A stretch of DNA of 64,000 bases, taken from assembly GCF_025913575.1 (NCBI RefSeq), contig NZ_CP109785.1, forward strand, positions 2,976,001 to 3,040,000, written 5' to 3'. The DNA comes from Halocatena marina (lineage in GTDB: Archaea > Halobacteriota > Halobacteria > Halobacteriales > Haloarculaceae). Below, in pieces: positions 43,492 through 52,415 of this stretch. The notes under the pieces were generated by a model. It did not search any database and was not told the origin of the DNA. It saw only the letters and a list, made by a program, of their open reading frames with translations. A program made the position numbers and the translations under genes. How positions within the stretch are numbered: the first letter of the stretch is position 1; every line of letters starts with the position of its first letter.

Positions 43492-44516
43492 CAGGCACCT
43501 CCATCAGCCACGGTTTCCAATCGTTCGCTCGCACGGTCAAGCGCCTCGCGGACTGCGCGCGCGACACGCTCTGCGTCCGTTGGAGAGTCCAGTGTCGTGT
43601 CCGTTCGCACGACTGGTCGGTCGAGGTCAGTCGGGTCGTCGGTATCGAGAACGAACGCGTCGGCGAACGGATACGCTTTGGCCACACCCGCAGTACTCGC
43701 TTCGAATCCCATTGCGCGCATGAGCGTTGCCGCCGGACCCGAGAAGACGCGGTCGCCGATGAACGGAGAGACAGCGACGACGGGCGTCTCGAACAACGCG
43801 CGTTCGAAGCGCTCCATCGAAAGCATCGGTCCGATGCTCGTCACTGGATTTGATGGGCCAATAACGACTGGACGATCGAGCGCAGCGAGCACCCTATTGG
43901 TCGGCGTCGCCTGTTCTGCACCCCGAAATTCCACGTTTTCAACGGTACATTCGCCGTCACGTGCAACCCAAAACTCCTGAAAGTGCATCGGTCCCTCGGG
44001 CGTGTGAATGATTGACGTCACTGGATCGTCGCTCATCGGTAGCAGAGTTCGCTCCAGATCGAAGGCGTCAGCGAGGATTTGTGTCGCTTCGGTCAGCGTG
44101 CGACCCTCATCGAGCAGGCTCGTCCGGGTCACGTGGACAGCGCGGTCACGGTCGCCAATGAACATGAACTCCGCGACGCCCGAAAACCGTCGCCAGCTGG
44201 CGATCTCACGCCCCGCTGTCTGCTCATCAGGAGGAAGATAACGCGGGCCAGGATCGATACCTGCACTGTCAGCAAGCCGGTGGAGTTCGTCGTGCGTGCT
44301 GCTCTCGTCCGAATCGATCCCCCACCACGTCTCCTGGTCGAGGACGCCACCATCCAGAAAGAGGACGGTGTCGAGATCGGGCGAAACGAGCACGCCACCG
44401 AGTTCGATGTCGTCGCCGGTATTCCCCACGACGACCGTCTCCGAGGGAGGAAACACCGCGCTGCTCCCGGCGAGGAGTTTCGGCGTGCCCGTCCCGCCGG
44501 CAAGGAACGTCGTCAT
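43491..44516 (-). CDS. cofD: 2-phospho-L-lactate transferase (F420 biosynthesis)
   Basis: Transfers the lactyl-phosphate (or related) group to 7,8-didemethyl-8-hydroxy-5-deazariboflavin (Fo), making F420-0. The 341-residue protein shows [12 protein letters not shown] at residues 6-17, [20 protein letters not shown], and the conserved [13 protein letters not shown] segment. The deazaflavin-binding D/N residues are in those blocks. It is the first gene of the run ending in DUF447, and its ATG is at 44514-44516. Confidence 0.95.
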   Translation of the reverse strand: MTTFLAGGTGTPKLLAGSSAVFPPSETVVVGNTGDDIELGGVLVSPDLDTVLFLDGGVLDQETWWGIDSDESSTHDELHRLADSAGIDPGPRYLPPDEQTAGREIASWRRFSGVAEFMFIGDRDRAVHVTRTSLLDEGRTLTEATQILADAFDLERTLLPMSDDPVTSIIHTPEGPMHFQEFWVARDGECTVENVEFRGAEQATPTNRVLAALDRPVVIGPSNPVTSIGPMLSMERFERALFETPVVAVSPFIGDRVFSGPAATLMRAMGFEASTAGVAKAYPFADAFVLDTDDPTDLDRPVVRTDTTLDSPTDAERVARAVREALDRASERLETVADGGA

Positions 44517-44568
44517 ACTCCCATCCGAGAGGTGAATGCGGTTAAGTGCTTGTGCTCATCGCAACAGC

Positions 44569-44605
44569 GCGAAGCAACGCAGAGCGAAGCAAAGCGGGGC
44601 GAAGC
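44569..44605. repeat. Three GCGAAGC elements at exact 15-bp spacing
   Basis: GCGAAGC recurs at 44569, 44584 and 44599. The spacing unit is similar throughout (gcgaagcaacgcaga, gcgaagcaaagcggg), between the divergent cofD and HD-domain genes. Confidence 0.5.
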
Positions 44606-44674
44606 GGATCGAACTGCGTCACGGAGGGAATACGAGCACGTTGGACGAGGAGAGTGATGTTCGCCGTCACGGAT

Positions 44675-44682
44675 CTTTTATC
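44675..44682 (+). promoter_or_regulatory. TATA box of the HD-domain gene
   Basis: cttttatc is centred 26 bp before ATG 44705, which fits a leaderless transcript and supports this start over frames opening further left. Confidence 0.5.
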
Positions 44683-44704
44683 GTATCACACCAAATCATC
44701 CCTA

Positions 44705-45937
44705 ATGATCACGATCAAGGACAGCGTCCACGACCACATTGAAGTCGAGGGCGTCGCCGCTGCGCTGATCGACACGCCACCGGTCCAGCGTCTGCGTCGG
44801 ATCGGGCAGCTCGGGACTGTCAACCTCGTGTATCCGTCGGCGAATCACACACGGTTCGAACACAGTCTTGGTGTCTACCACATCGCGAATCAGGCGCTCT
44901 CGAAGCTCGGGATCGATGGCCAGAACGCAGACCGAATCCGCGCCGCTGCGCTGCTCCACGACGTCGGCCACGGGCCGTACAGTCACAACACCGAGGATCT
45001 CATCCACCGACAGACGGGGAAATATCACGACGAGGTGCACGACATTTTAGAGCGCGAAGCGATGGCGACAGTGCTCGATGACCACGATATTGATCCGTCT
45101 GCTGTTGCTGACCTCATCGCCGGTAAGGGACGACTCGGCCAACTCATCTCGGGCGAACTCGATGTCGATCGGATGGATTACCTCGTTCGTGATGCACACC
45201 ACACCGGCGTTCCGTACGGAACGATCGACCACGAGCGATTCGTTCGGGAGCTTCGGTTCATCGACGGCGAGCTCGTTCTCGCAGCGGGGAATATCCAGAC
45301 AGCAGAAAGTCTGCTACTCGCACGGGCGCTGATGAATCCAGCTGTCTACAATCATCCCGTCGCCCGAATCGGGAAAGCGATGCTCCGACAGGCAGCCGAG
45401 CAACTTCTTCGGTCTGCTGCAACGGACGCCGAAACGCTGCGACGAATGGACGATCACGATCTCATCGCCGCGCTCAGGTCGTGTGAACAGACTGTTGAAT
45501 ACGCGCGCCGTCTCGACGACCGTGATCTCTACAAACGCGCGGTGTGGGTGGAGTTCGAGGACGTCCCAGAGGAGTTGCCCAAGATGAACCACGAACGAAT
45601 ACAGGAGCTGACACGATCGGTGGCTGATACGGCTGATATCGACGAAGATGACGTTATTTTCGACGTTCCGGCTGGACCGTCGATGCCCGAATCAACGAGC
45701 CGCGTCGTCGTTAACGATGAAATTCGGCGGCTTGCGAACAGTTCGACGCTGGTCCGTGCGCTGATGACTGCCCAGCGAGACCGGTGGCGATTCGGTGTGT
45801 ACACCCCGCAAGAATCGATCGACAGTGTCGGGCACGCAACCGAGCGTGTCCTCGGTCTCGATCTCGATGCGCGCGTCAGTGACCGAGTGGGACGACCCGC
45901 GACGCTCGATGAGTTCACCGGAGGGAGACAAACGTGA
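44705..45937 (+). CDS. HD-domain phosphohydrolase (dNTPase/SAMHD1-like)
   Basis: A 410-residue cytoplasmic phosphohydrolase. The HD metal site is complete: H53 in NHTRFEHSLGVYHIA, H85-D86 in ALLHDVGHGPYSHNTEDLI, and a later Asp in SGELDVDRMDYLVRDA. The order is that of dGTPase/SAMHD1-like enzymes, which hydrolyse (deoxy)nucleoside triphosphates. Substrate and allostery are not testable here. The amidohydrolase gene begins at its stop codon (GTGA overlap). Confidence 0.88.
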   Translation: MITIKDSVHDHIEVEGVAAALIDTPPVQRLRRIGQLGTVNLVYPSANHTRFEHSLGVYHIANQALSKLGIDGQNADRIRAAALLHDVGHGPYSHNTEDLIHRQTGKYHDEVHDILEREAMATVLDDHDIDPSAVADLIAGKGRLGQLISGELDVDRMDYLVRDAHHTGVPYGTIDHERFVRELRFIDGELVLAAGNIQTAESLLLARALMNPAVYNHPVARIGKAMLRQAAEQLLRSAATDAETLRRMDDHDLIAALRSCEQTVEYARRLDDRDLYKRAVWVEFEDVPEELPKMNHERIQELTRSVADTADIDEDDVIFDVPAGPSMPESTSRVVVNDEIRRLANSSTLVRALMTAQRDRWRFGVYTPQESIDSVGHATERVLGLDLDARVSDRVGRPATLDEFTGGRQT

Positions 45938-46956
45938 CGCAAGAGTTCACCGGCACGATCCTCCGTGGACGAGAGTTCGACCCGATCGAGGGCCGTATCG
46001 TCGTCGAGGACGGGACGATAGCGGCGGTCGAGGAAACGAGCGAGGCGGATTCGACAGATCTCATTCTTCCTGCGTTCGTCAACGCACACACGCATCTCGG
46101 TGACTCGATTGCAAAAGAAGCAGGCGCGGGACTCACGCTCGATGAACTGGTCGCCCCACCAGATGGTCTCAAACACCGTCTCCTCAGAGTTGCGAGCGAT
46201 GAAGAGTTGACAGCGGCAATGGAGCGCTCGCTCCGATACATGCAACAAGGCGGTACCGGAGCGTTCATCGAATTCCGTGAAGGAGGCGTTCCGGGCGTTC
46301 GGGCGCTTTCGCGGGCGGTAGAGGGACTCGACATCGAGTCCGTCGTTTTCGGACGTGAGTCGATTGCAGCGATGGAAGAAAGCGATGGATTTGGGGCAAG
46401 CGGTGCACGCGACAGCGAGTTCGGTCGTGAGCGAGAAGCGACCCGAAAAGCAGGAAAGCTGTTTGCCATTCACGCTGGCGAGCGAGACGCTGCGGACATC
46501 GATCCTGCGCTTTCGCTCGCTCCCGACATGCTCGTTCACATGGTGTACGCCGAATCAGATCACCTCGCACGCCTCGAAACGACACAAACGCCGGTCGTGG
46601 TCTGTCCCCGATCGAATCTCGTAACCGGTGTTGGACTCCCGCCTGTCCGGAAATTGCTCGATCATACTTCCGTGGCGCTCGGCACGGACAATGTGATGTT
46701 GAACAGCCCCTCGATGTTCCGAGAAATGGAGTTCGTCTCTAAACTCACGGAGGTGAGCGCACGCGAAACACTTCGAATGGCGACGATTGCAGGAGCAGAC
46801 GCTGTTGGGCTGAACTGCGGTCTCATCGAAGAAGGACGCGACGCTCGATTGCTCATTCTCGACGGCGGGAACAACAACCTCGCTGGCGCTCGAAACCCGG
46901 TCCGGGCGGTGGTACGCAGGGCAGGTGTGAGCGATGTAAAAGAAGTTATCATGTAA
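45934..46956 (+). CDS. Amidohydrolase superfamily protein (cytosine/adenosine deaminase-like)
   Basis: A 340-residue metal-dependent hydrolase. Metal ligands are seen in NAHTHLGDS (HxH), FAIHAGE (H) and LGTDNVML (D), and a small beta domain brackets the barrel. It begins with GTG (45934) overlapping the HD gene, and ends near a palindromic element. Nucleobase or aminohydrolase activity is likely, given the coupled phosphohydrolase, but the substrate is not known. Confidence 0.82.
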   Translation: MTQEFTGTILRGREFDPIEGRIVVEDGTIAAVEETSEADSTDLILPAFVNAHTHLGDSIAKEAGAGLTLDELVAPPDGLKHRLLRVASDEELTAAMERSLRYMQQGGTGAFIEFREGGVPGVRALSRAVEGLDIESVVFGRESIAAMEESDGFGASGARDSEFGREREATRKAGKLFAIHAGERDAADIDPALSLAPDMLVHMVYAESDHLARLETTQTPVVVCPRSNLVTGVGLPPVRKLLDHTSVALGTDNVMLNSPSMFREMEFVSKLTEVSARETLRMATIAGADAVGLNCGLIEEGRDARLLILDGGNNNLAGARNPVRAVVRRAGVSDVKEVIM

Positions 46957-46981
46957 CAACCAAACAATTCGCTGCTCGGTT

Positions 46982-47000
46982 GTGGCTATTGAATAGCCGC
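46982..47000. repeat. 19-bp palindrome upstream of pitA2
   Basis: GTGGCTATTGAATAGCCGC, palindromic apart from one base pair in the outer arm, ends 13 bp before the TATA box of pitA2. It matches the perfect palindrome at 458-476 at 16 of 19 positions. Confidence 0.55.
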
Positions 47001-47013
47001 GTAACCACGTCCG

Positions 47014-47020
47014 TTTAAGC
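47014..47020 (+). promoter_or_regulatory. TATA box of pitA2
   Basis: tttaagc lies 26 bp before the ATG at 47043, supporting that start rather than a GTG four codons upstream. Confidence 0.5.
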
Positions 47021-47042
47021 CCGTTGGAACGTGTACGTTTGT

Positions 47043-48245
47043 ATGGTCAATTTGTTTCTTCTTGTCGGCCTCGGTGTTGTCGTCTTCGTCGGATTTAACA
47101 TCGGAGGCTCGAACACGGGCGTTGCATTCGGTCCAGCCGTCGGCTCGAAGTCGGTCTCGAAGAGCGGAGCAGCGGTGATGATGACGGTCTGCTTTTTCGT
47201 CGGCGGAGCGACGGTTGGACGGAACGTCGTTGCGACGATGGGTGGAAAGATCGTTCCTTCGAGCTACTTTACGCTCACCGCGAGCATCGTCGTGCTCTTT
47301 TTTATTGGATTCGCGCTGTTTCTCGCCAATGTAGTTGGCGTGCCCGCTTCGACATCGATGACCGGCGTCGGCTCAATCGCCGGGCTCGGACTGGCAACGG
47401 GTGCGCTCGATTGGGCCGTCATGGGCCGAATCGTCGCTTGGTGGATCGTCTCACCCGTCATCGCCTTTTGGGTGAGCGGCGTCATCGGTCGATATTTCTA
47501 CCCGCAGTTGGCCCGATGGTTCGCTGTTACCCAGACGGAAGGTCGGTTACTCAAGCTCGATCATTCTGGACCAGTCCCTCGGCCCGCGCTTGGTGAAAAC
47601 ACCACGCAGAGAGAAGCCGTTGGGACGCTCGTGGTGATCGCTGTTGCCTGCTATACGGCGTTCAGTGCGGGCGCATCGAACATGGCGAACGCGATTGCGC
47701 CGCTCGTCGGCAGCGAGATGATCTCGATAAACAGTGGCATCTTGATCGCTGGAGCAGCAGTCGGACTGGGTGCGTTCACGATCGCCCGGCGCACGATCGA
47801 CACGATGGGAAACGACCTCACTGATATGCCGTTGCTCGCAGCACTGGTCGTTGCGGTCGTTAGCTCGACGCTCGTTACGGGACTCTCGTGGCTCGGCGTA
47901 CCCGTGAGCGTCGTCATCATCTCGACAATGAGTATTGTTGGTCTCGGCTGGGGACGCGCAACCAGAACGGTCACGATCTCCGATACGATTCACGGCGAGT
48001 CACCGGAGGTGTCGGTTGGGGCGCTCGCAGCCGACGGACCCGGTCCGACCGTGGGCGACAGCACTTCCGCTCCGGAAGCGACTGATCCAAAACCGATCGG
48101 TGATGAGAAAGCGAGAGATCTTCCCTCGGCGGCGGATCTCTTCAAACCGGGAGCAAGCGCACGCGTCATCGCCATGCAGAATCTCGTCCCGGCGCTCGCA
48201 ACGCTCGCATCATTCCTGCTCTTTCGGTTCGTTCCCTCATTATAA
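47043..48245 (+). CDS. pitA: Inorganic phosphate transporter, PiT family (copy 2)
   Basis: A 400-residue membrane protein of the PHO4 family, paralogous to the first copy at 2081-3265. PiT repeats are VGFNIGGSNTGVAFGPAVGS near residue 17 and FSAGASNMANAIAPLVGSEM near residue 210, the latter closer to the canonical GANDVANA motif than in copy 1. A long hydrophilic loop precedes the last helix. The ATG at 47043 follows its TATA box by 26 bp. Confidence 0.9.
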   Translation: MVNLFLLVGLGVVVFVGFNIGGSNTGVAFGPAVGSKSVSKSGAAVMMTVCFFVGGATVGRNVVATMGGKIVPSSYFTLTASIVVLFFIGFALFLANVVGVPASTSMTGVGSIAGLGLATGALDWAVMGRIVAWWIVSPVIAFWVSGVIGRYFYPQLARWFAVTQTEGRLLKLDHSGPVPRPALGENTTQREAVGTLVVIAVACYTAFSAGASNMANAIAPLVGSEMISINSGILIAGAAVGLGAFTIARRTIDTMGNDLTDMPLLAALVVAVVSSTLVTGLSWLGVPVSVVIISTMSIVGLGWGRATRTVTISDTIHGESPEVSVGALAADGPGPTVGDSTSAPEATDPKPIGDEKARDLPSAADLFKPGASARVIAMQNLVPALATLASFLLFRFVPSL

Positions 48246-48293
48246 ACAAAGAGGAGAGGAGAGGAGTGCCCAGCGCAGTCATTCTCTGTCTCG

Positions 48294-48797
48294 TCAATCG
48301 ATCCGTTCGGACGTTTGTTGATGTTGGCGCGCGAGCTCGACGTAATGATCACCAGCGTAGGCCCACGGTGAGTCTTCGACTTCGTCGCGGACTGTTGCTG
48401 GTGTACCGACGGCGATCGTTTTGGGTGGGATCTGCGTCTCCTCGGTGACGACGCTGCCAGCAGCGACGATGCTGCGTTCACCGACGTGTGCCCCATCGAG
48501 CACTGTTGCGCTCATACCGACCGTCGCGCGCTCACCGACGGTTGCCGCGTGAACGATCGCCGTGTGGCCGATCGTGGCGTACGGGCCGATTTCACAGCCC
48601 TCGTGGCAGACGGCGTTGTCCTGTACGTTTGCACCCTCACGGACGACGATAGCGCCCGAGTCACCACGCAGTGTCGTCTGTGGCCAGACGCTCGCATCCT
48701 TCTCGATCGTTACGTCCCCGATCACGACTGCGGTCTCGTCAACGTAAGCAGATTCGTGCACGGTCGGCGTCGTCCCGTCAAACGAACGGAGTACCAT
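48294..48797 (-). CDS. Gamma-carbonic anhydrase-like hexapeptide protein
   Basis: A 167-residue left-handed beta-helix with hexapeptide repeats (VVIGDVTIEKDASVWPQTTL, then IGPYATIGHTAIVHAATVGE). The metal-binding histidines of the gamma-carbonic anhydrase family are present (NAVCHEG, GHTAIVHA). Carbonic anhydrase activity is plausible but many relatives are inactive. ATG 48795-48797 (MVLRSFDG). Confidence 0.85.
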   Translation of the reverse strand: MVLRSFDGTTPTVHESAYVDETAVVIGDVTIEKDASVWPQTTLRGDSGAIVVREGANVQDNAVCHEGCEIGPYATIGHTAIVHAATVGERATVGMSATVLDGAHVGERSIVAAGSVVTEETQIPPKTIAVGTPATVRDEVEDSPWAYAGDHYVELARQHQQTSERID

Positions 48798-48958
48798 ACC
48801 CGTTCGGGGACGAGCACGAGCATAAAACCATCCGCTGACATCTATCACGACAATAGATCACCTCAGCTCGTCACGATTCACTCTCGTACGAGCCGCTACT
48901 GATTTCCATTTTCGTAAAGCGACACAACTGACAAGTTCATTCACAGCGCTCTCCTGGT

Positions 48959-49747
48959 ATGGAAGACGTATTTGACACACAGCCGATCATCGGGATGGTT
49001 CATCTCGAACCGCTACCGGGGGCACCGCGTTTCGATGGAGATCGGGAGTTCATCCGCGAACGGGCTGTACGGGATGCTCGTGCGCTAATGGCGGGCGGCG
49101 TCGATGGTGTGATCGTCGAGAACTTCGGCGACGCCCCCTTTTATTCGGACGACGTTCCGAAACACCTCGTCGCTGAGATGACGCGTCTCGTCAGAGATGT
49201 CCGCGAGGCTGTCACAGTCCCAGTCGGGGTGAACGTCCTCCGAAACGACGCACGTGCTGCACTTTCGATCGCTGCTGGCACGGGAGCATCCTTCATTCGT
49301 GTGAACGTTCACTCGGGTGCGAGAGTGACCGATCAGGGACTCATCGAAGGACAGGCCCACGAAACGCTCCGACTGCGGGATCGGTTGGACGCAGATGTTC
49401 GCATCCTCGCGGACGTCGCAGTCAAACACAGCGAACCGATCGGCAGTGAAAATGTCGAACAAGAAACGCGCGATGCCGTCGAACGAGGGCTTGCAGACGC
49501 CGTTGTTGTCTCTGGAGCCGGAACCGGTCGTGCGGTGGACCGAGAGCGACTCGAAACCGTCACGCGTGTCACCGACGATCTCGGCGTGCCAGCGTACATC
49601 GGCAGCGGTATGACCCACGAAACCGCGTCCGAATTGCTCTCGATGGCCGACGGTGCGATTGTTGGCTCGGCGCTGAAAGCGGATGGCAAGACGAATAATC
49701 CTGTTTCCGAATCGCGCGTCAAATCACTCGTCGAATCGACGAAATAA
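48959..49747 (+). CDS. BtpA family protein
   Basis: A 262-residue TIM-barrel protein of the BtpA/SgcQ family. It begins MEDVFDTQPIIGMVHLEPLP and has VDGVIVENFGDAPFY, VPVGVNVLRNDARAALSIAA and a C-terminal VPAYIGSGMTHETASELL phosphate loop. In cyanobacteria BtpA affects photosystem I levels. That role cannot apply here, and members outside phototrophs are thought to act on sugars or nucleosides. The cysteine synthase gene follows on the same strand after about 60 bp. Confidence 0.88.
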   Translation: MEDVFDTQPIIGMVHLEPLPGAPRFDGDREFIRERAVRDARALMAGGVDGVIVENFGDAPFYSDDVPKHLVAEMTRLVRDVREAVTVPVGVNVLRNDARAALSIAAGTGASFIRVNVHSGARVTDQGLIEGQAHETLRLRDRLDADVRILADVAVKHSEPIGSENVEQETRDAVERGLADAVVVSGAGTGRAVDRERLETVTRVTDDLGVPAYIGSGMTHETASELLSMADGAIVGSALKADGKTNNPVSESRVKSLVESTK

Positions 49748-49808
49748 GGACGATCGTCGATCGAATCCAGCCAGCTTATTACGAACGGTGCGCAATTTTT
49801 GCCGAGAA

Positions 49809-50789
49809 ATGACCACACACCGGGAACCGTTGTCGTCGGTCCTCGACACCGTTGGGGAAACGCCGCTCGTCGCCGTGCATGACACACCGGCAGACGTTGC
49901 TGTTTATGCTAAGCTGGAATCATTCAACCCCGGTGCGAGCGTCAAAGATCGTATTGGTGCCTACATGGCAGAACAGTTGCTCGAACGGGGCGAGATCGAG
50001 CCCGGAGGGACGATCATCGAACCAACGGCTGGCAACACGGGCATCGGGTTCGCAATCGCGGCCCAACAGCTTGGACTCAATTCAATCTTCGTCGTTCCAG
50101 AGCGATTCAGCCGTGAGAAACAACAGCTCATGCGCGCGCTCGGCGCAGAAGTCGTGAATACGCCCACGGAAGACGAGATGCAGGGTGCAGTCGAGCACGC
50201 ACACGAACTCTCTTCGGAAATCGAGAACAGCGTCGTTCCACAGCAGTTCTCGAACCCACTCAATACGGAAACGCATTATGCGACCACAGGACCTGAGATC
50301 TACGACGCCCTCGATGGTGAGGTGGGCGCTGTCGTCGCTGGCTGTGGAACCGCGGGAACGCTCATGGGAATCGGCCGCTATGCCCGCGAACGACATTCCG
50401 AGACGTACATTGGAGCTGTCGAGCCAGAAGGCTCAGTGTATGGACGCTTTCTCGACCGAGAGCCTGAACACGGCGAGTACAAAACGGAAGGCATCGGAAC
50501 GAGCGACCCGGCGACGAACGAACTGTTCGAACCGGAACTCGTCGATGACATCATCCAAGTGAGCGACCGAGACGCGCACAACGAATTGAAACGACTCGCC
50601 CGCGAGGAGGGCCAGCTCGTCGCATCGAGCGCAGGAGCAGCAAGCGTTGCCGCCCGACAGGTCGCAGACCGGATCAGCGATGGGACGCTTGCGGTTCCGT
50701 ACTCGACTGTTGTGACCGTGTTCCCCGATTCGAGTGAACGGTACCTCTCGAAAGGAATTTACGAGTCGTTCGAAGAGTGGGACGGGTGA
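49809..50789 (+). CDS. PLP-dependent cysteine synthase
   Basis: A 326-residue fold-type II PLP enzyme that makes cysteine from an activated serine and sulfide. The PLP lysine is K46 in ESFNPGASVKDRIG. The substrate loop EPTAGNTGIGFAIAA and the phosphate-cup GCGTAGTLMGIG are intact. I cannot tell CysK from CysM or a sulfocysteine synthase from sequence alone. The ATG (49809) gives the usual length; frames further left would only add the overlapping end of btpA. Confidence 0.9.
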   Translation: MTTHREPLSSVLDTVGETPLVAVHDTPADVAVYAKLESFNPGASVKDRIGAYMAEQLLERGEIEPGGTIIEPTAGNTGIGFAIAAQQLGLNSIFVVPERFSREKQQLMRALGAEVVNTPTEDEMQGAVEHAHELSSEIENSVVPQQFSNPLNTETHYATTGPEIYDALDGEVGAVVAGCGTAGTLMGIGRYARERHSETYIGAVEPEGSVYGRFLDREPEHGEYKTEGIGTSDPATNELFEPELVDDIIQVSDRDAHNELKRLAREEGQLVASSAGAASVAARQVADRISDGTLAVPYSTVVTVFPDSSERYLSKGIYESFEEWDG

Positions 50790-50833
50790 GAGAGGACGTA
50801 GTATAGCGTTCGTTTTGAAATGACTGAACTAGT

Positions 50834-51265
50834 TCACTCCCAGAGTGATGCGATTCGGTCATCAATATTCGCCAGCGTCCGTGTCAACATATCCGCAGAA
50901 TAGATGTCTTTGACAGGATCATCGACAACATCCGTCCCGTCTGCGTCGGGTGGCCGATGAAAATGAGCGTACGATGCGTGTGGATTGGGATGTCGATCCC
51001 ATCGGCACTGCCAAACCGTCCCATCGGCGTTCTTTTCCCTGTAGTGAAAGTTGTACTCGTCGTTCTCGTACCACTGGATTTCGAGCGATGCCGATAAAAT
51101 AATCTGCGGATAGCGATCGTCATCAAGGTCAAGAATGAGCGTCGTCAGCGCGTCATTCTTGCGTACTCCGTTGATTTGGTCGATGAGAGGATGAGTTCGG
51201 ACCCGTTCATGAAACATTTCAAGGACAGCAGTATCGATTGGGCCGGGGGGTGTCCGTTTGTCCAT
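50834..51265 (-). CDS. TumE-like (DUF6516) probable toxin
   Basis: A 143-residue protein with an alternating beta core (IILSASLEIQWYENDEYNFH) and the distinctive RWDRHPNPHASYAHFHRPPD segment, a His-rich motif like that of TumE-family toxins of type II toxin-antitoxin systems. Its ATG shares one base with the stop of the winged-helix gene (TGATG), so the two are translated together. The toxin role is inferred from family and pairing; the molecular activity is not known. Confidence 0.6.
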   Translation of the reverse strand: MDKRTPPGPIDTAVLEMFHERVRTHPLIDQINGVRKNDALTTLILDLDDDRYPQIILSASLEIQWYENDEYNFHYREKNADGTVWQCRWDRHPNPHASYAHFHRPPDADGTDVVDDPVKDIYSADMLTRTLANIDDRIASLWE

Positions 51266-51801
51266 CACGCGGAAAGTCTGTCGTGCTGACGTCGTTGTGC
51301 GATTCGAATCGCATCGTGATAGACACCGGTGTCGCGTCGAATCGATGCCCACTCGTTAACGGTCTCCCATCGTTCATGAACCATCTCGTGTTCGACATCC
51401 TCTGGAAATGGTACGGCATCAGGTGTCGACACTTCGTATTTCTCTTGAAACTCGGTATCCGCTGCTTCTAATGACTGCAGTCGGTCGAGTAGCTCCTCAT
51501 CCGTGTGCTTGGTTGCGAGTTCGTTCGCCCGACGCCAGCGGAAATACTCGTCGTTGCGAGCGTACCGTGTGTGTTGTCCAGTCCACGTTCGTGCGACTCC
51601 GAGATCAGCGAGTTCCTTCAGGTGCTTTCGCGCAGCGTTTGGAGAGCACTCGGCCCGCTCTGCAATCTGAGCGACAGGCGTTGGTTCATGGATACCAACG
51701 ATGACATCCTTGATTCGTTGACGGGTATCGCGTGTTTCGACCCACTGCTCGCGTTGACGCTCGATCGCCTCATCAGATGGCGTTGGACCGAACTCGACCA
51801 T
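51265..51801 (-). CDS. Winged-helix protein, DUF7342-like, probable antitoxin/regulator
   Basis: A 178-residue protein with an N-terminal winged helix (IKDVIVGIHEPTPVAQIAER, then AECSPNAARKHLKELADLGV) and a helical C-terminal half rich in Arg and Glu. It is the first gene of a two-gene unit with the TumE-like gene, overlapping it as TGATG. The layout of a DNA-binding antitoxin followed by its toxin is common. ATG 51799-51801 is preferred to a TTG upstream. To its right (downstream of the promoter) lies an AT-rich gap. Confidence 0.65.
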   Translation of the reverse strand: MVEFGPTPSDEAIERQREQWVETRDTRQRIKDVIVGIHEPTPVAQIAERAECSPNAARKHLKELADLGVARTWTGQHTRYARNDEYFRWRRANELATKHTDEELLDRLQSLEAADTEFQEKYEVSTPDAVPFPEDVEHEMVHERWETVNEWASIRRDTGVYHDAIRIAQRRQHDRLSA

Positions 51802-52145
51802 ACGCAATTTTATGCGCTAATAGCTAATATATCTTCGTTCATCAATCGTCGTTCAGAGACATCTGGAAGCCGTACTACATATACAAATACTTTGATGTGA
51901 GATATCGTCGGACTGTCCCCCGGATCGGTGATATGTCTGATCGATTTTAATAAATTCAGGGAACTACGTAGTCTTCAAGCCAGAGAGAAACACAGTACGG
52001 TGTATTTACAAGTTAGAAAGAAGGAATGATTTCTTCGCTGGTGAGCTAATAGATTTGTTCGCATTTCATGCGTACGGCTGTACTGATCTGGGTCACTGTT
52101 TATCCCCGGTATAATTAAGTTCTACACTACTATTGATCACAGATA
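51802..52145. other. AT-rich intergenic region at the island
   Basis: About 340 bases, AT-rich and unlike the neighbouring genes. It holds the promoters of the divergent winged-helix gene and DUF3006 gene. A short direct repeat (gctaatagctaatat near 51817) lies near the left end. No gene, tRNA-end repeat or attachment site was recognised. Confidence 0.45.
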
Positions 52146-52412
52146 ATGGAAGAAAGACGGCTTTCATATCAGGATCGTGAAAACGGTATTGCAACACTAA
52201 TTTTGTTCGAAAACGAGGAAATCATTGAACGTTTTCACAGAGATGCTGAGGAATTGCCAGATGGGGCAACAATAGGGGACCAATATCAACCAGAAATCAG
52301 GGACGGTGAACTCGTCGCAATGCATTATGACGAAGAGCTTACTGAGAAGAAACGAAAGGAGATCGAAGACACGATTCAGCGGCACCAAGAGGAACGGTTA
52401 GAAGAGGACTGA
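52146..52412 (+). CDS. DUF3006 family protein
   Basis: An 88-residue small beta-rich protein with the DUF3006 pattern: ENGIATLILFENEEIIERFH, then LPDGATIGDQYQPEIRDGEL. The function is unknown, but DUF3006 genes commonly precede metallo-beta-lactamase-fold genes, as here (the next gene starts after 3 bases). Confidence 0.75.
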   Translation: MEERRLSYQDRENGIATLILFENEEIIERFHRDAEELPDGATIGDQYQPEIRDGELVAMHYDEELTEKKRKEIEDTIQRHQEERLEED

Positions 52413-52415
52413 GGG

